The notes below the pieces were generated by a model. It saw nothing but the letters and a program-made list of their open reading frames with translations, was not told the origin of the DNA and did no database searches. Below, in pieces: positions 33,118 to 42,054 of a stretch of 64,000 nucleotides of DNA (position 1 is the stretch's first letter; each line of letters begins with the position of its first letter). The stretch is from GCA-2737125 sp044336815. GTDB lineage: Bacteria; Actinomycetota; Actinomycetes; S36-B12. A program made the translations under genes and the position numbers. The stretch covers positions 14,260-78,259 of the forward strand of contig JBIIOU010000001.1 of NCBI GenBank assembly GCA_044336815.1, given 5' to 3'.

Positions 33118-34305
33118 TCACTTGTCGACAATAACTTCGTCTGGTAGTGGGTTTTTAACTTTCTTGCCGAGCGCGTTAGCTATGAGCGGGAACACCAGTA
33201 CTGAAAGGGCTCCCGCGCCAACCAACCCGGCGGCATTCTTGGGCAGCATTGCGCCTGATTCAACTTCTAGAGTCGTAATCGCAACGATCATCGGCAGTCC
33301 GGTAGCAACCAATAGCGCAAATCGGCCGCGCTGAAAAACATCCGGGATCATTTTTCGGTAGATAAAGAACTGGGGTAGTCCGCGAACCAGTAGCAGCAGA
33401 ACAAAGAACACCAAGAGGGTAATCGGATTTTGGATGATCGAGATGATGTCAAGATTGGCCCCGGATACGATGAAGAAAATCGGAATGAAGAATCCGAATG
33501 CGATGCCATCAATTCGATTGTGAAGTTTTGACTCCTCACTCGGAGGCGCGACACGGCGTACGATGATGCCGGCGATGAACGCACCCAGAACTGCATCAAG
33601 GCCAAAGTCTGATGCCATGGTTAACAGGAACACGAGAAGCAGCATGGTGATGCGCACTGCGGTTTGTGAGCTAGTGCTATATCCACGATGTAACACCGCC
33701 TGAAGTCTCGGGCTCGTCAACCGACTTGGTAATGCGCCAATAAGAAGTGCAAGGATTGCAAAACCTGCTAACGAGATAAGCGCGACAAATGAAGACTGCG
33801 CCCCGAACAAAAACGCGATGGCGATAATCGGGGCGAACTCCCCCCAGGCTCCGGCGCCCATGAAGAGGAGTCCAAAGCGAGTTTTTGATTCACCGGCATC
33901 TCGTAAGAGTGGCAGTAGCGTACCTAAAGCGGTTGTAGTCAGGGCAATAGCAATACCCAAATAGTCTTGGATAAAGCCCAGGGCATAAAGGCCCCCGGTC
34001 ACTAGACCCGCAAGCAGAATTGATGTACCCCACCCAATTGCGGCCAACCGCCCATTCTTGCCCGAGACGGCACGGCGTTCGAGTTCATTGCCAGCGACGA
34101 AGAAGAGCAGACCTAGGCCCATCTCAGAGAGCAAATTGATCGCTGAATCCACTTTAATCAAGCCGAGGGCCTGGGGGCCAAAAATGATGCCACCGGCTAG
34201 GAGTAGCACCACCTCGGCTACCCGAATACGCGTGAGTCCAACTATTAGCGGTACCACGGCGGAGATCGCAACGATAACAAGGAGTGAGGACAAATCCGAT
34301 TGCAT
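33118..34305 (-). CDS. CPA2-family cation:proton antiporter
   Basis: Membrane antiporter exchanging K+ or Na+ for protons. About eleven to twelve helices over 395 residues. Family segments include GLGLLFFVAGNELERRA and DAVLGAFIAGIIVRRV. It lacks the C-terminal TrkA-N/RCK nucleotide domain of KefB and KefC, so gating by glutathione-type adducts is unlikely. I start at ATG 34305, just before the first helix. It is divergent from the PuuD-type gene by 48 bp and converges with rlmB. Not obviously part of the amine pathway. Confidence 0.88.
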   Translation of the reverse strand: MQSDLSSLLVIVAISAVVPLIVGLTRIRVAEVVLLLAGGIIFGPQALGLIKVDSAINLLSEMGLGLLFFVAGNELERRAVSGKNGRLAAIGWGTSILLAGLVTGGLYALGFIQDYLGIAIALTTTALGTLLPLLRDAGESKTRFGLLFMGAGAWGEFAPIIAIAFLFGAQSSFVALISLAGFAILALLIGALPSRLTSPRLQAVLHRGYSTSSQTAVRITMLLLVFLLTMASDFGLDAVLGAFIAGIIVRRVAPPSEESKLHNRIDGIAFGFFIPIFFIVSGANLDIISIIQNPITLLVFFVLLLLVRGLPQFFIYRKMIPDVFQRGRFALLVATGLPMIVAITTLEVESGAMLPKNAAGLVGAGALSVLVFPLIANALGKKVKNPLPDEVIVDK

Positions 34306-34353
34306 AGTGGGGGAATCTACGGCACGGCCTCGTACCCGTGAGACCATTGCGGA

Positions 34354-35076
34354 ATGTCGGCCTACATGTCAGCCCCCGTGGTTGGTGTCTCGGTGTACTT
34401 CGAGCAGGCCAAGTGGGGGGCCTGGGATATTCAAGCCGCTGCCCTCCCGCACTGGTACGTAGACCTCTTCCAAGGTGCCGGTGCGAGCATCGTGTTGTTG
34501 CCTCCGGCTAGCAATGCTGACGCACTTGATCGCCTTGATGGATTAGTTCTGGTTGGTGGCGCCGATGTTGATTCGCGGCGCTATGGTGCGACACCTCATT
34601 CAAGTGCGGATGCTCCACGAGAGTCAAGGGATGAATCCGAGACCGTGCTCTACCGAGGCGCTCGTGAGCGGGGGATGCCGGTGCTAGGTATTTGCCGCGG
34701 GTTGCAGATCATGGCCGTGGCCCATGGCGGTACGTTAATTCAAAATTTACCCGACTTGGGGTTAGCAACTGTGCACCGTGAGGTACCGGGCCAGTTCGTT
34801 GACCACGACGCCACCTTCGCTGCCGGCTCGCTCATCGCGCAAGTGATGGGAACCACTGCTACCACTGTCAACTCTTCGCACCACCAGGGCATCGATAGCC
34901 CCGGCGACTTAACGGTGACCGGGTGGGCCGCTGATGGCACTATTGAGGTTTGTGAGGACACCGGCGCAGACTTTTGTCTCGGTGTGCAATGGCACCCCGA
35001 ACACCCGAATCGACGGATTGCCGACGCCAATTTGATCGGCACCTTCTTGGCCGCGGCCGAGAGGTACCGCACCTAA
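34354..35076 (+). CDS. PuuD-type gamma-glutamyl-amine hydrolase (class I amidotransferase fold)
   Basis: Cleaves gamma-glutamyl amides such as gamma-glutamyl-GABA or gamma-glutamyl-glycine, releasing glutamate. The peptidase C26 fold has nucleophile Cys in GICRGLQIM and the His-Glu pair in QWHPEHP; LVLVGGADVDSRRY is also typical. Length 240, or 236 from the alternative ATG at 34366. It faces an SDR - ALDH - glutamine-synthetase-like block, so it probably performs the last step, freeing glutamate and the oxidised amine product. Physiological substrate inferred only from context. Confidence 0.88.
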   Translation: MSAYMSAPVVGVSVYFEQAKWGAWDIQAAALPHWYVDLFQGAGASIVLLPPASNADALDRLDGLVLVGGADVDSRRYGATPHSSADAPRESRDESETVLYRGARERGMPVLGICRGLQIMAVAHGGTLIQNLPDLGLATVHREVPGQFVDHDATFAAGSLIAQVMGTTATTVNSSHHQGIDSPGDLTVTGWAADGTIEVCEDTGADFCLGVQWHPEHPNRRIADANLIGTFLAAAERYRT

Positions 35077-35130
35077 CCTAAAACTGTTGCACCGCGCCCC
35101 GCCCCATCCCAGGCCTACCGGAGTGGGCGT

Positions 35131-35910
35131 CTAGAGCGGGGTGACGTAAGCCCCGGAGATACCACCGTCAACCAAAAAATTGGAGGCGGTGATGAAAGTA
35201 GAGTCATCGCTAGCCAAGAAGGCAACCGCTGCTGCGATTTCATGTGGCTCGCCGAATCGCCCGAACGGTATATGCACCAAGCGGCGCGCTGCGCGTTCTG
35301 GATCTTTGGCGAATAACTCAATCAGCAACGGGGTGTTGACCGGACCGGGCGAAAGTGCATTGACTCGCACTCCCGAGCGCGCAAATTGCACACCGAGTTC
35401 GCGGCTCATAGCTAGCACGCCACCTTTTGATGCGGTGTAAGAAATTTGCGAAGTGGCGGCGGCCATGGTGGCGACAAAGGAGGCCGTGTTGATAATCGAC
35501 CCTTTACCTTGCTCGAGCATGTAGGGCAGAACAGCCTTACAGCATAAGAAGACAGATGTCAGGTTCACCTCTTGCACGCGCCGCCAGGCATCGATCCCTG
35601 TCTCGAGGATGGAATCGTCATCGGGTGGCGAAATGCCTGCGTTATTAAAAGCGATATCGATGCTGCCGTAGGTGTCCTTGGCGGCTTTAAACATGGCAGC
35701 AACTTGATCGGCATCGGTGACGTCGGTCTTGATAAATAGTCCGCCGACTTCAGCAGCGGCCGCCTCGCCGGTAGTTGGGTCTAGGTCACCGATTACTACC
35801 TGGGCGCCTTCGTCGGCAAGTCGTCGAACGGTGGCCAAGCCAATCCCGCTTGCCCCACCGGTGATGACCGCTACGCGGCCTTCAAGTCGTCGACATTTGC
35901 TCTCACTCAT
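35131..35910 (-). CDS. Short-chain dehydrogenase/reductase
   Basis: NAD(P)-dependent alcohol/carbonyl oxidoreductase of 259 residues. Cofactor motif GGASGIGLATVRRL, the NAG motif FNNAGIS, and catalytic Tyr-x-x-x-Lys in SYTASKGG are intact. Asp in IGDLDPT after strand 2 favours NAD+. It ends the GS-like - ALDH - SDR transcription run. In an ethanolamine route it could oxidise the alcohol of gamma-glutamylethanolamide to the aldehyde; that is inference from position. Annotation as a fatty-acid reductase would be less fitting. Confidence 0.9.
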   Translation of the reverse strand: MSESKCRRLEGRVAVITGGASGIGLATVRRLADEGAQVVIGDLDPTTGEAAAAEVGGLFIKTDVTDADQVAAMFKAAKDTYGSIDIAFNNAGISPPDDDSILETGIDAWRRVQEVNLTSVFLCCKAVLPYMLEQGKGSIINTASFVATMAAATSQISYTASKGGVLAMSRELGVQFARSGVRVNALSPGPVNTPLLIELFAKDPERAARRLVHIPFGRFGEPHEIAAAVAFLASDDSTFITASNFLVDGGISGAYVTPL

Positions 35911-35954
35911 GATTCCTCAATTCCTTGTCGGTAGTCCCACTAGCGGTTGCTGAA

Positions 35955-37313
35955 TTAATCTTCGGTGCTCAAGAACACGTTTTTGGTTTCAGTGAACGCA
36001 TCGAGTGCATCCGGTCCGAGTTCACGACCTAGGCCAGAGCGCTTGAAACCACCAAATGGGGTCCAGTATCTGACCGAGGAGTGGGAGTTGACCGACAGGT
36101 TGCCAGCTTCGATACCGCGGGCTACCCGGAGTGCGCGACCGACGTCGCGGGTCCAAATTGACCCTGACAGACCAAATTCGGAGTCATTTGCCAAAGCGAT
36201 GCCGTCGGCCTCATCCTCAAAAGCGGTGACGACAACAACCGGGCCGAAAATCTCTTCGCGAAAGGCCCGCGCATCAGCTGCTACCGGAGCGAGCACGGTG
36301 GGGGCGAACCAGTACCCGGGCCCTGTTGGGCAACTGCCCCGGAAGGCCACTGGTGCATCACTTGGTACGTACGACGAAACGGTGTCATGTTGCGCCCGTG
36401 AGATAAGTGGCCCCATCTCCGTTTGCTCAAGTGTTGGATCGCCAACTACCACGCCCTTGACGGCAGTTTCAAAAAGCCCCATGAAACGATCGAAGACCGA
36501 TCGCTGAACCAAAATGCGGGAGCGAGCGCAGCAATCCTGGCCCGCATTATCGAACACCCCATAAGGGGCTGTCGCCGCAGCTTTTTCGATATCGGCGTCG
36601 GCGAAAATAATATTGGCGCTCTTGCCACCGAGTTCTAGGGTTACCGGCTTAATCTGTGGTGCGCAACCGGCCATAACCGCAGCGCCCACTGATGTTGAGC
36701 CGGTGAAAACTACTTTGCGAACGAGCGGGTTGTCGACAAACCGCTGGCCAACGATCGAGCCTTTCCCGGGTAGCACGATGAAGACGTCCTCGGGGATACC
36801 TGCCTCAAGTGCGAGCTCACCGAGCCTGATCGCGGTAAGGGGAGTCAATTCAGCTGGTTTCAAAACCACGGTGCATCCTGCGGCCAAGGCGGGAGCAAAA
36901 CCCCAACCGGCAATCGGCATCGGGAAATTCCAGGGGACTATGACACCAACTACACCGATCGGCTCCTTGAAAGTAATGTCAACACCACCTGGCACTGGGA
37001 TCTGCTGGCCAAAAAGGCGCTCAGGGGCACCGGAGTAGTAGTTCAGGACGTTCGCGACGTTATTCGCTTCCCAGCGGGCGTTACCTATCGTGTGACCGGA
37101 GTTCTTGACCTCAAGTTGAGCAAGTTCTTCAGCGTGCTCGCGCACCACATCTGAAAATCTGCGCAGCAGGTTTGCGCGATCACCCGGAGCTACGCCTCGC
37201 CAAGATTCAAATGCCGCGTTAGCGCGCGCAATTGCCTGATCGGCTTCGTCGGCTGAGGTGGCGGCTACGTTAGCAACAATCTCTTCAGTGGCCGGGTTAA
37301 TTACGGCGTGCAT
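35955..37313 (-). CDS. Aldehyde dehydrogenase
   Basis: NAD(P)+-dependent oxidation of an aldehyde to the acid. The 452-residue protein has the catalytic Cys in FDNAGQDCCARS, the base Glu in TLELGGKSANI, and the cofactor-binding PWNFPMPIAGW and FTGSTSVG. It is about 30 residues shorter at the N-terminus than many relatives, with no sign of truncation in the core. It lies 42 bp after the glutamine-synthetase-like gene and 44 bp before the SDR, consistent with oxidising a gamma-glutamyl-amino-aldehyde. Confidence 0.93.
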   Translation of the reverse strand: MHAVINPATEEIVANVAATSADEADQAIARANAAFESWRGVAPGDRANLLRRFSDVVREHAEELAQLEVKNSGHTIGNARWEANNVANVLNYYSGAPERLFGQQIPVPGGVDITFKEPIGVVGVIVPWNFPMPIAGWGFAPALAAGCTVVLKPAELTPLTAIRLGELALEAGIPEDVFIVLPGKGSIVGQRFVDNPLVRKVVFTGSTSVGAAVMAGCAPQIKPVTLELGGKSANIIFADADIEKAAATAPYGVFDNAGQDCCARSRILVQRSVFDRFMGLFETAVKGVVVGDPTLEQTEMGPLISRAQHDTVSSYVPSDAPVAFRGSCPTGPGYWFAPTVLAPVAADARAFREEIFGPVVVVTAFEDEADGIALANDSEFGLSGSIWTRDVGRALRVARGIEAGNLSVNSHSSVRYWTPFGGFKRSGLGRELGPDALDAFTETKNVFLSTED

Positions 37314-37355
37314 TTCATCTCCCGAGTAGTGAATTCTGTGTTGATAGTGCTGGGC

Positions 37356-38720
37356 TTAGAGTCGCTCGAAACTGCGGTACCGCTCCCAGTCGGTCACGGC
37401 CTTGCCAAATGCAGCAAGTTCTACTTTTGCCATGTTGGTGTAGTGAGCCTGCACTGCGGCACCGAAAGTCTCAGTGATCCAAGGTGAAGACTCCCATAGT
37501 TTCAGTGAGTCGCGCATGTCAGAAGCCACGTGGGCGGAATCACTGGAGTAGGCATTACCTTCGAACTCCGGCTCCAGCGGCAAGTTGCGCTCGATGCCAT
37601 CAAGGCCGGCGGCGATCATCCCGGCGACGGCAAGATAGGGATTTACATCACCGCCTGGAACTCGGTTCTCAAGGCGAAGTGATTGGCCGTGGCCGACGAG
37701 CCGGAAAGCGCAGGTGCGGTTATCGCGACCCCAACGCACCGCGGTCGGCGCGAATGAACCTGGCACGAAGCGTTTGTACGAGTTGATCTGGGGAGCATAA
37801 AGAAGTGTCAGTTCGTCAATGTGTGCTAATTGGCCAGCGATGAAGGCTTTACCCAAGGCCGACATGCCTGACGGGTCATTATCATCAGCCATCACCATCG
37901 AGCCATCGTTACCGCGGAAAGAAAGATGGATGTGACATGAGCTGCCTTCCCGCTCATTGAATTTCGCCATGAAGGTTAGAGATACCCCTTCTTGAGCGGC
38001 AATCTCCTTGGCCCCGGTCTTGTAAACCACATGGTTGTCGCAGGTGGCTAGCGCATCTGTGTACTTGAAAGCTATCTCGTGCTGGCCCAGATTACATTCA
38101 CCTTTTGCGCTTTCAACAGTCATACCTGCCGCGGTCATTTCATTACGGATGCGGCGAAGTAAGGGTTCAACCCTTGCGGTACCGAGCATCGAGTAGTCAA
38201 CGTTATAAAGATTTGCCGGAGTGAGATCGCGGTAGCCGCTCTCCCATGCCTCCTCGTAGGAATCCAGAAAAACAATGAACTCAAGTTCGGTGCCAACAAA
38301 TGCGCCCATGCCGGCATCGGCAAGTCGGGCAAGTTGCCCTCGCAGGATTTGCCGGGGTGAGGCAACCACGTCAGAGCCGTCCTCCCAAAGCACATCGCAC
38401 AGCACCCCGACGGTGCCTGGCTGCCAGGGCTGGTAATGCAAGGTGCCAAGGTCGGGGCGCATCACTAGGTCGCCGTACCCCGTCTCCCAAGATGACATCT
38501 CGTAGCCGTTGACGGTGTTCATGTCAACATCAACGGCAAGAAGGTAGTTGCACCCTTCGGTGCCGTGGCCGAGTATTTCGTCAACAAAAAAATGTGCATG
38601 GATGCGCTTACCCTGCAGGCGCCCTTGCATATCGGTGATTGCAACCGCCACCGTGTCGATGGTGCCAGCATCGACTTCGCGTTTGAGTGTTTCAACATCA
38701 AGTCGGGCAATGCGAGCCAT
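37356..38720 (-). CDS. Glutamine-synthetase-like gamma-glutamyl-amine synthetase (GlnA4/PuuA type)
   Basis: ATP-dependent ligase joining glutamate to an amine, most like the actinobacterial GlnA4 group (gamma-glutamylethanolamide synthetase). Glutamine-synthetase catalytic features remain: GTELEF, ESAKGECNLGQHE, GSSCHIHLSF and NSYKRFVPGSFAP. The DGSS ammonium loop of true GlnA is replaced by YEMSSWETGYGD, and the adenylylation tyrosine motif is absent, both pointing to an amine rather than ammonia. Length 454. GGAGGTAG is an excellent ribosome-binding site. Divergent from the kinase gene; first of GS-like - ALDH - SDR. Ethanolamine is the favoured amine, polyamines the alternative. Confidence 0.88.
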   Translation of the reverse strand: MARIARLDVETLKREVDAGTIDTVAVAITDMQGRLQGKRIHAHFFVDEILGHGTEGCNYLLAVDVDMNTVNGYEMSSWETGYGDLVMRPDLGTLHYQPWQPGTVGVLCDVLWEDGSDVVASPRQILRGQLARLADAGMGAFVGTELEFIVFLDSYEEAWESGYRDLTPANLYNVDYSMLGTARVEPLLRRIRNEMTAAGMTVESAKGECNLGQHEIAFKYTDALATCDNHVVYKTGAKEIAAQEGVSLTFMAKFNEREGSSCHIHLSFRGNDGSMVMADDNDPSGMSALGKAFIAGQLAHIDELTLLYAPQINSYKRFVPGSFAPTAVRWGRDNRTCAFRLVGHGQSLRLENRVPGGDVNPYLAVAGMIAAGLDGIERNLPLEPEFEGNAYSSDSAHVASDMRDSLKLWESSPWITETFGAAVQAHYTNMAKVELAAFGKAVTDWERYRSFERL

Positions 38721-38870
38721 TTGCTACCTCCGGGTCGCGATCATCACTCAGGACCCCAACCCTGCCCTATGAAGGACCCCCTTTGTGTCCCGGCCCCCAA
38801 ATTAGTCATCGCCGAAGAAGGTATTTAGCTCGATGGTGACCTACGCTGCCATTTATGGACGAGGTATCAG

Positions 38871-39797
38871 GTGGTTGACCCATTCGCTGAGCTGCCACCA
38901 TCAGATGCTGCTCGGATAGTGAAATTATCCTGCGTCCGAAATGCCAGCTCCGCCGAGGTTTTGGCCGGCGGGATCACCAATCGCAACTACAAAGTGACAA
39001 CGCCGGCAGGGATTGTCGTGGTTCGGCTCTCCGACGTCGGGTCATCAGCGCTCGCGATTGATCGAGACAATGAGCACCTGAATTCAATCTCCGCCGCAGT
39101 CTGCGGAGCCGGAGCACCCGTGATTGAGTATGTGCCCGAGGCTGGTGCCTTGGTTGTCGGCTGGATTGACGGGCGAACCTTTACCGAAGCTGATGTGCGT
39201 AACCCGGTGAACTTGCCGAGAATCGCTGCGGCATGTCGGGTACTGCACGCTGGCCCACGCTTTGTCAGTGATTTCAATATGTTCGATATCCAGGCGCGTT
39301 ATTTGTCGCTGGTGCAAGCAGAGGGGTATCGATTACCCGCACGGTATCTGGATCTCATGCCAGCGTTTGCGCGCATGCGAGCGGCGATGGAGGTGCACCC
39401 AGAGCCTGCGGTGCCGTGCAATAACGATCTGCTAGCAGCAAATTTCATTGATGGGGGCGAAAAGCTGTGGCTCATCGACTACGAATACTCGGGAAACAAC
39501 GAAGCAAGCTTTGAGCTCGGCAATATCTGGAGTGAATCCACCCTGCCTTTAAATTTGTTGGAAGTGCTCGTAGAAAGTTACTGGGGGCAGAATTTGCCTG
39601 GTAAGACGGCCCGGGCCCGCCTTTGGGGGCTGGCATCTCAGTACGGCTGGACCTTATGGGCGGCTATCCAAACATCGATCAGCCCGATCGATTTTGATTA
39701 TTGGGCCTGGGGGATGGAAAAGTATGACCGGGCGGTCGCGGAGTTCGAAAGTCCCGGTTTTGAGCGGCTATTGCTTGACGTTGCCACCGGCCACTAG
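38871..39797 (+). CDS. Choline/ethanolamine kinase-like phosphotransferase
   Basis: Aminoglycoside-phosphotransferase-fold kinase of 308 residues, closest to the LicA/choline kinase group. The catalytic loop is CNNDLLAANFI, where Asn replaces the usual His of HxDxxxxN. The metal-binding motif is LIDYEYSGNNEASFELGNI. GTG start at 38871. Divergent from the GS-like gene and followed by the permease. Phosphorylation of ethanolamine or choline fits the context, but thiamine or sugar-amine substrates cannot be excluded. Confidence 0.85.
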   Translation: MVDPFAELPPSDAARIVKLSCVRNASSAEVLAGGITNRNYKVTTPAGIVVVRLSDVGSSALAIDRDNEHLNSISAAVCGAGAPVIEYVPEAGALVVGWIDGRTFTEADVRNPVNLPRIAAACRVLHAGPRFVSDFNMFDIQARYLSLVQAEGYRLPARYLDLMPAFARMRAAMEVHPEPAVPCNNDLLAANFIDGGEKLWLIDYEYSGNNEASFELGNIWSESTLPLNLLEVLVESYWGQNLPGKTARARLWGLASQYGWTLWAAIQTSISPIDFDYWAWGMEKYDRAVAEFESPGFERLLLDVATGH

Positions 39798-39851
39798 CGA
39801 AATGGGTGCCTAGTCCTTGGGCGTGTCTAAGTTGCCGGGAACCAATTGTGG

Positions 39852-39913
39852 GAGGACACTCAGCCGCAATGGTGTCCCTCTCGCGGGGGTCGCAAGGTGC
39901 GAAATCCTCGCGA
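39852..39913 (+). ncRNA. Structured 5' leader of the APC permease gene (candidate regulatory RNA)
   Basis: Two adjacent hairpins precede the permease. Hairpin 1: 39852-39859 pairs with 39872-39880 through 8 bp with one bulge. Hairpin 2: 39881-39894 pairs with 39898-39913 through 14 bp (two G-U) with an AA bulge and an AGG triloop. The start codon and its GAGGAGG follow 35 nt later. No U-run follows, so it is not a simple terminator. It matches no riboswitch consensus I can recall. Confidence 0.4.
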
Positions 39914-39947
39914 AATGACATTGCCCGCGTTACTGAGGAGGACAACG

Positions 39948-41615
39948 GTGGCCGATCAATCAACAATGAGTGCTGATGAAAAGCGTCTTGCAGAGCTTGG
40001 ATACAAGCAAGAGTTGAACCGAAATTGGTCAGGTTTCTCCAATTTCGCGATCTCTTTCTCGATTATTTCCATCCTAGCCGGCTGTTTCACAACCTTCGGC
40101 CAAGCCTGGAATAACGGTGGCCCGATTGCCATTTCAGTTGGCTGGCCGCTCATTGCCGCATTCATCCTGGTTATCGGGTTCACCTTGTCAGAGCTCGTCT
40201 CGGCTTACCCAACCTCCGGGGGCATCTATTGGTGGGCTTCGAAGATGGGTGGCCCGAAGGCCGGTTACTACACCGGTTGGCTGAATCTGATTGGGCTGCT
40301 GGCCGTAATTGCCTCGGTGTCATACGGATGCGCCACCTTCTTTGATCTAGCGCTGATGTCACTGAGCGAGTCCTGGGCAGCCGGCTATTCGTTGCAGCGA
40401 GTGTTCATCATGTTCGTCGTTGTTTTGGCGATTGTGGTCATCTTGAATATTTGGGGTGGCACTCTCATGAACAAGATCAACAATGTTTCGGTGTGGTGGC
40501 ATGTTTTCGGTGCGGCGATCATCGTCTTGATTCTGATCGTCCTGCCTGAGAATCACATGAGCTTCAGCGACGTGTTCTCAATGCGAGTCAATAACTCAGG
40601 CGGTCTCAACGGTGGAACTACAGATGGCATCGGGTTCTGGTTCTATGTACTTCCGCTGGGCTTCTTACTTACCCAGTACACAATTACCGGCTTCGATGCC
40701 TCCGCACACCTTTCTGAGGAGACCGAAGGTGCGTCCAGTGGTGCTGCCAAAGGTATCTGGAAGTCGATCTTCTACTCCGCAATTGGCGGTTGGGTGCTAC
40801 TGCTCGCATTCTTGTTCGCAGTTCAGGACGCTGATGCCGTGACCGCAGGTGGTGGTGGCGTCGCCGTTATCCTTGCTCAGGCGCTAGATGCAAAAGTTGC
40901 CGGTATCGTGTTGTTGATCTCGGCATTCGGGCAACTTTTCTGCTCGACCGCCTGCATGACCAGTACCTCGCGCATGACTTACGCCTTTAGCCGTGACGGT
41001 GCAGTGCCGGGTGCAAAATACTGGGCATCTCTCAACAAGAAAAAGATACCGGCCAATGCCGTTGTAATGGCGGCCGTTGTCGCGGCCGTCATTACCTTGC
41101 CGGCACTTCTTGAGGTAAACATCGGGTCCGAGGAAGCGCCGATAATCGTCCCAACAGCGTTCTACGCTGTTGTTTCGGTCGCTGTCATCGGCCTGTTCCT
41201 CTCCTTCCTAATCCCAATCTTCCTGCGCTGGCGGATGGGGTCGAAGTTCGAACAAGGTCCATGGAACCTTGGCAACAAGTGGAAGTGGATGGCACCGCTT
41301 GCGATAATCGAGATTGCTGTTGTGTCGGTTTACTTCATCTTGCCCTTTACTCCAGCTGGCACACCGGGCTGGCTCCGCTGGCTCAACGGTTCACCGAGTG
41401 CGGAGGAGGTGCCGTTCGACTGGAAGTTCGTGAACTACGCGCCGATCCTAACTATTGGCGCGCTGATACTGCTGTGGATCGGCTGGCATGTGTCGGCCAA
41501 GAAGTGGTTCACCGGCCCCAAGATGACGATTGACCTACCTGCTGGTGTTTCATCGGCCGATGAAATCGGCCTTGAACACGAGAATAAGGGCTTTCACCAG
41601 CCACCACAGGGCTAA
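39948..41615 (+). CDS. APC-superfamily amino acid/amine permease
   Basis: Membrane importer with about twelve helices over 555 residues. The N-terminus LGYKQELNRNWSGFSNFAIS is typical of the GABA/choline-type (BAT1/HNM1-like) branch. Helix 1 is SFSIISILAGCFTTFGQAW, and AYPTSGGIYWWASKMGG marks the substrate-lining loop. GTG 39948 is preferred because GAGGAGG lies just upstream; the frame is open from 39846 but those residues overlap the folded leader. Follows the kinase gene, in the amine cluster, so ethanolamine, choline or GABA are likely substrates. A strong terminator follows. Confidence 0.9.
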   Translation: MADQSTMSADEKRLAELGYKQELNRNWSGFSNFAISFSIISILAGCFTTFGQAWNNGGPIAISVGWPLIAAFILVIGFTLSELVSAYPTSGGIYWWASKMGGPKAGYYTGWLNLIGLLAVIASVSYGCATFFDLALMSLSESWAAGYSLQRVFIMFVVVLAIVVILNIWGGTLMNKINNVSVWWHVFGAAIIVLILIVLPENHMSFSDVFSMRVNNSGGLNGGTTDGIGFWFYVLPLGFLLTQYTITGFDASAHLSEETEGASSGAAKGIWKSIFYSAIGGWVLLLAFLFAVQDADAVTAGGGGVAVILAQALDAKVAGIVLLISAFGQLFCSTACMTSTSRMTYAFSRDGAVPGAKYWASLNKKKIPANAVVMAAVVAAVITLPALLEVNIGSEEAPIIVPTAFYAVVSVAVIGLFLSFLIPIFLRWRMGSKFEQGPWNLGNKWKWMAPLAIIEIAVVSVYFILPFTPAGTPGWLRWLNGSPSAEEVPFDWKFVNYAPILTIGALILLWIGWHVSAKKWFTGPKMTIDLPAGVSSADEIGLEHENKGFHQPPQG

Positions 41616-41623
41616 GGGTTAGC

Positions 41624-41667
41624 AAATTCGGCGGGTGGGCACATACAAGTGTCCACCCGCCGAATTT
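41624..41667. terminator. Bidirectional intrinsic terminator
   Basis: Near-perfect inverted repeat. Arms 41624-41642 and 41649-41667 pair over 19 bp (one G-U) around a 6-nt ATACAA loop. Plus-strand flank TTTATTTT supports termination of the permease; the minus-strand side (AAATT preceded by TTGC) can serve the convergent DUF309 gene, whose stop codon lies within the right arm. Confidence 0.88.
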
Positions 41668-42049
41668 ATTTTGCCGCGAGGTTTTTGAGCGACGCCATCA
41701 CTAATTCGGCATCAATGGAGTCGACAAGCTCGCAGCCATTTAGCAACTCGATGGCTCGGGCAGCCACTTCCCGACTGCCTTTTGGGTTACCACGAGCCTG
41801 GTGGGTAAGTGCTGCTCCCCACTGGGCTAACGCCCGCCAGTAGTCGCGCTCGCCGGGTGGGCAGCAGCGCCAGCGCTGTTCGAAAACTTCATGGGCGTGA
41901 AATGGCAAATCTAAGTTCAGGTAGTAAGTCGCTTCATCCCACGCAGTTTCACTTGAAATGTCGTCACGTTTCGGCACAGTGGCAACTATTTGATGCTCAG
42001 GTGCGTCGAAAGCCAGTGGTCGGCCGTAACGATCACGCGGGCGTGTCAT
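41666..42049 (-). CDS. DUF309 family protein
   Basis: 127-residue soluble helical protein with the DUF309 signature PFHAHEVFEQRWRCCPPGERDY (split across helices about 50-72) followed by WRALAQWGAALTHQARGN. Members are small helical bundles of unknown function. Last gene of a minus-strand run acs-nhaA-holin-like-hydrolase-DUF309. No catalytic site is evident. Confidence 0.82.
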   Translation of the reverse strand: MTRPRDRYGRPLAFDAPEHQIVATVPKRDDISSETAWDEATYYLNLDLPFHAHEVFEQRWRCCPPGERDYWRALAQWGAALTHQARGNPKGSREVAARAIELLNGCELVDSIDAELVMASLKNLAAK

Positions 42050-42054
42050 CGAAA

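Noticed and set aside
39852..39913. Assignment of the permease leader to a known riboswitch class
   Set aside because: None of the consensus cores I can recall (glycine, guanidine, TPP, cobalamin, ydaO, glnA RNA) is present.
39846..39947. Extension of the permease upstream to a TTG
   Set aside because: The encoded peptide is unlike APC permeases, the region folds into hairpins, and GAGGAGG marks GTG 39948.
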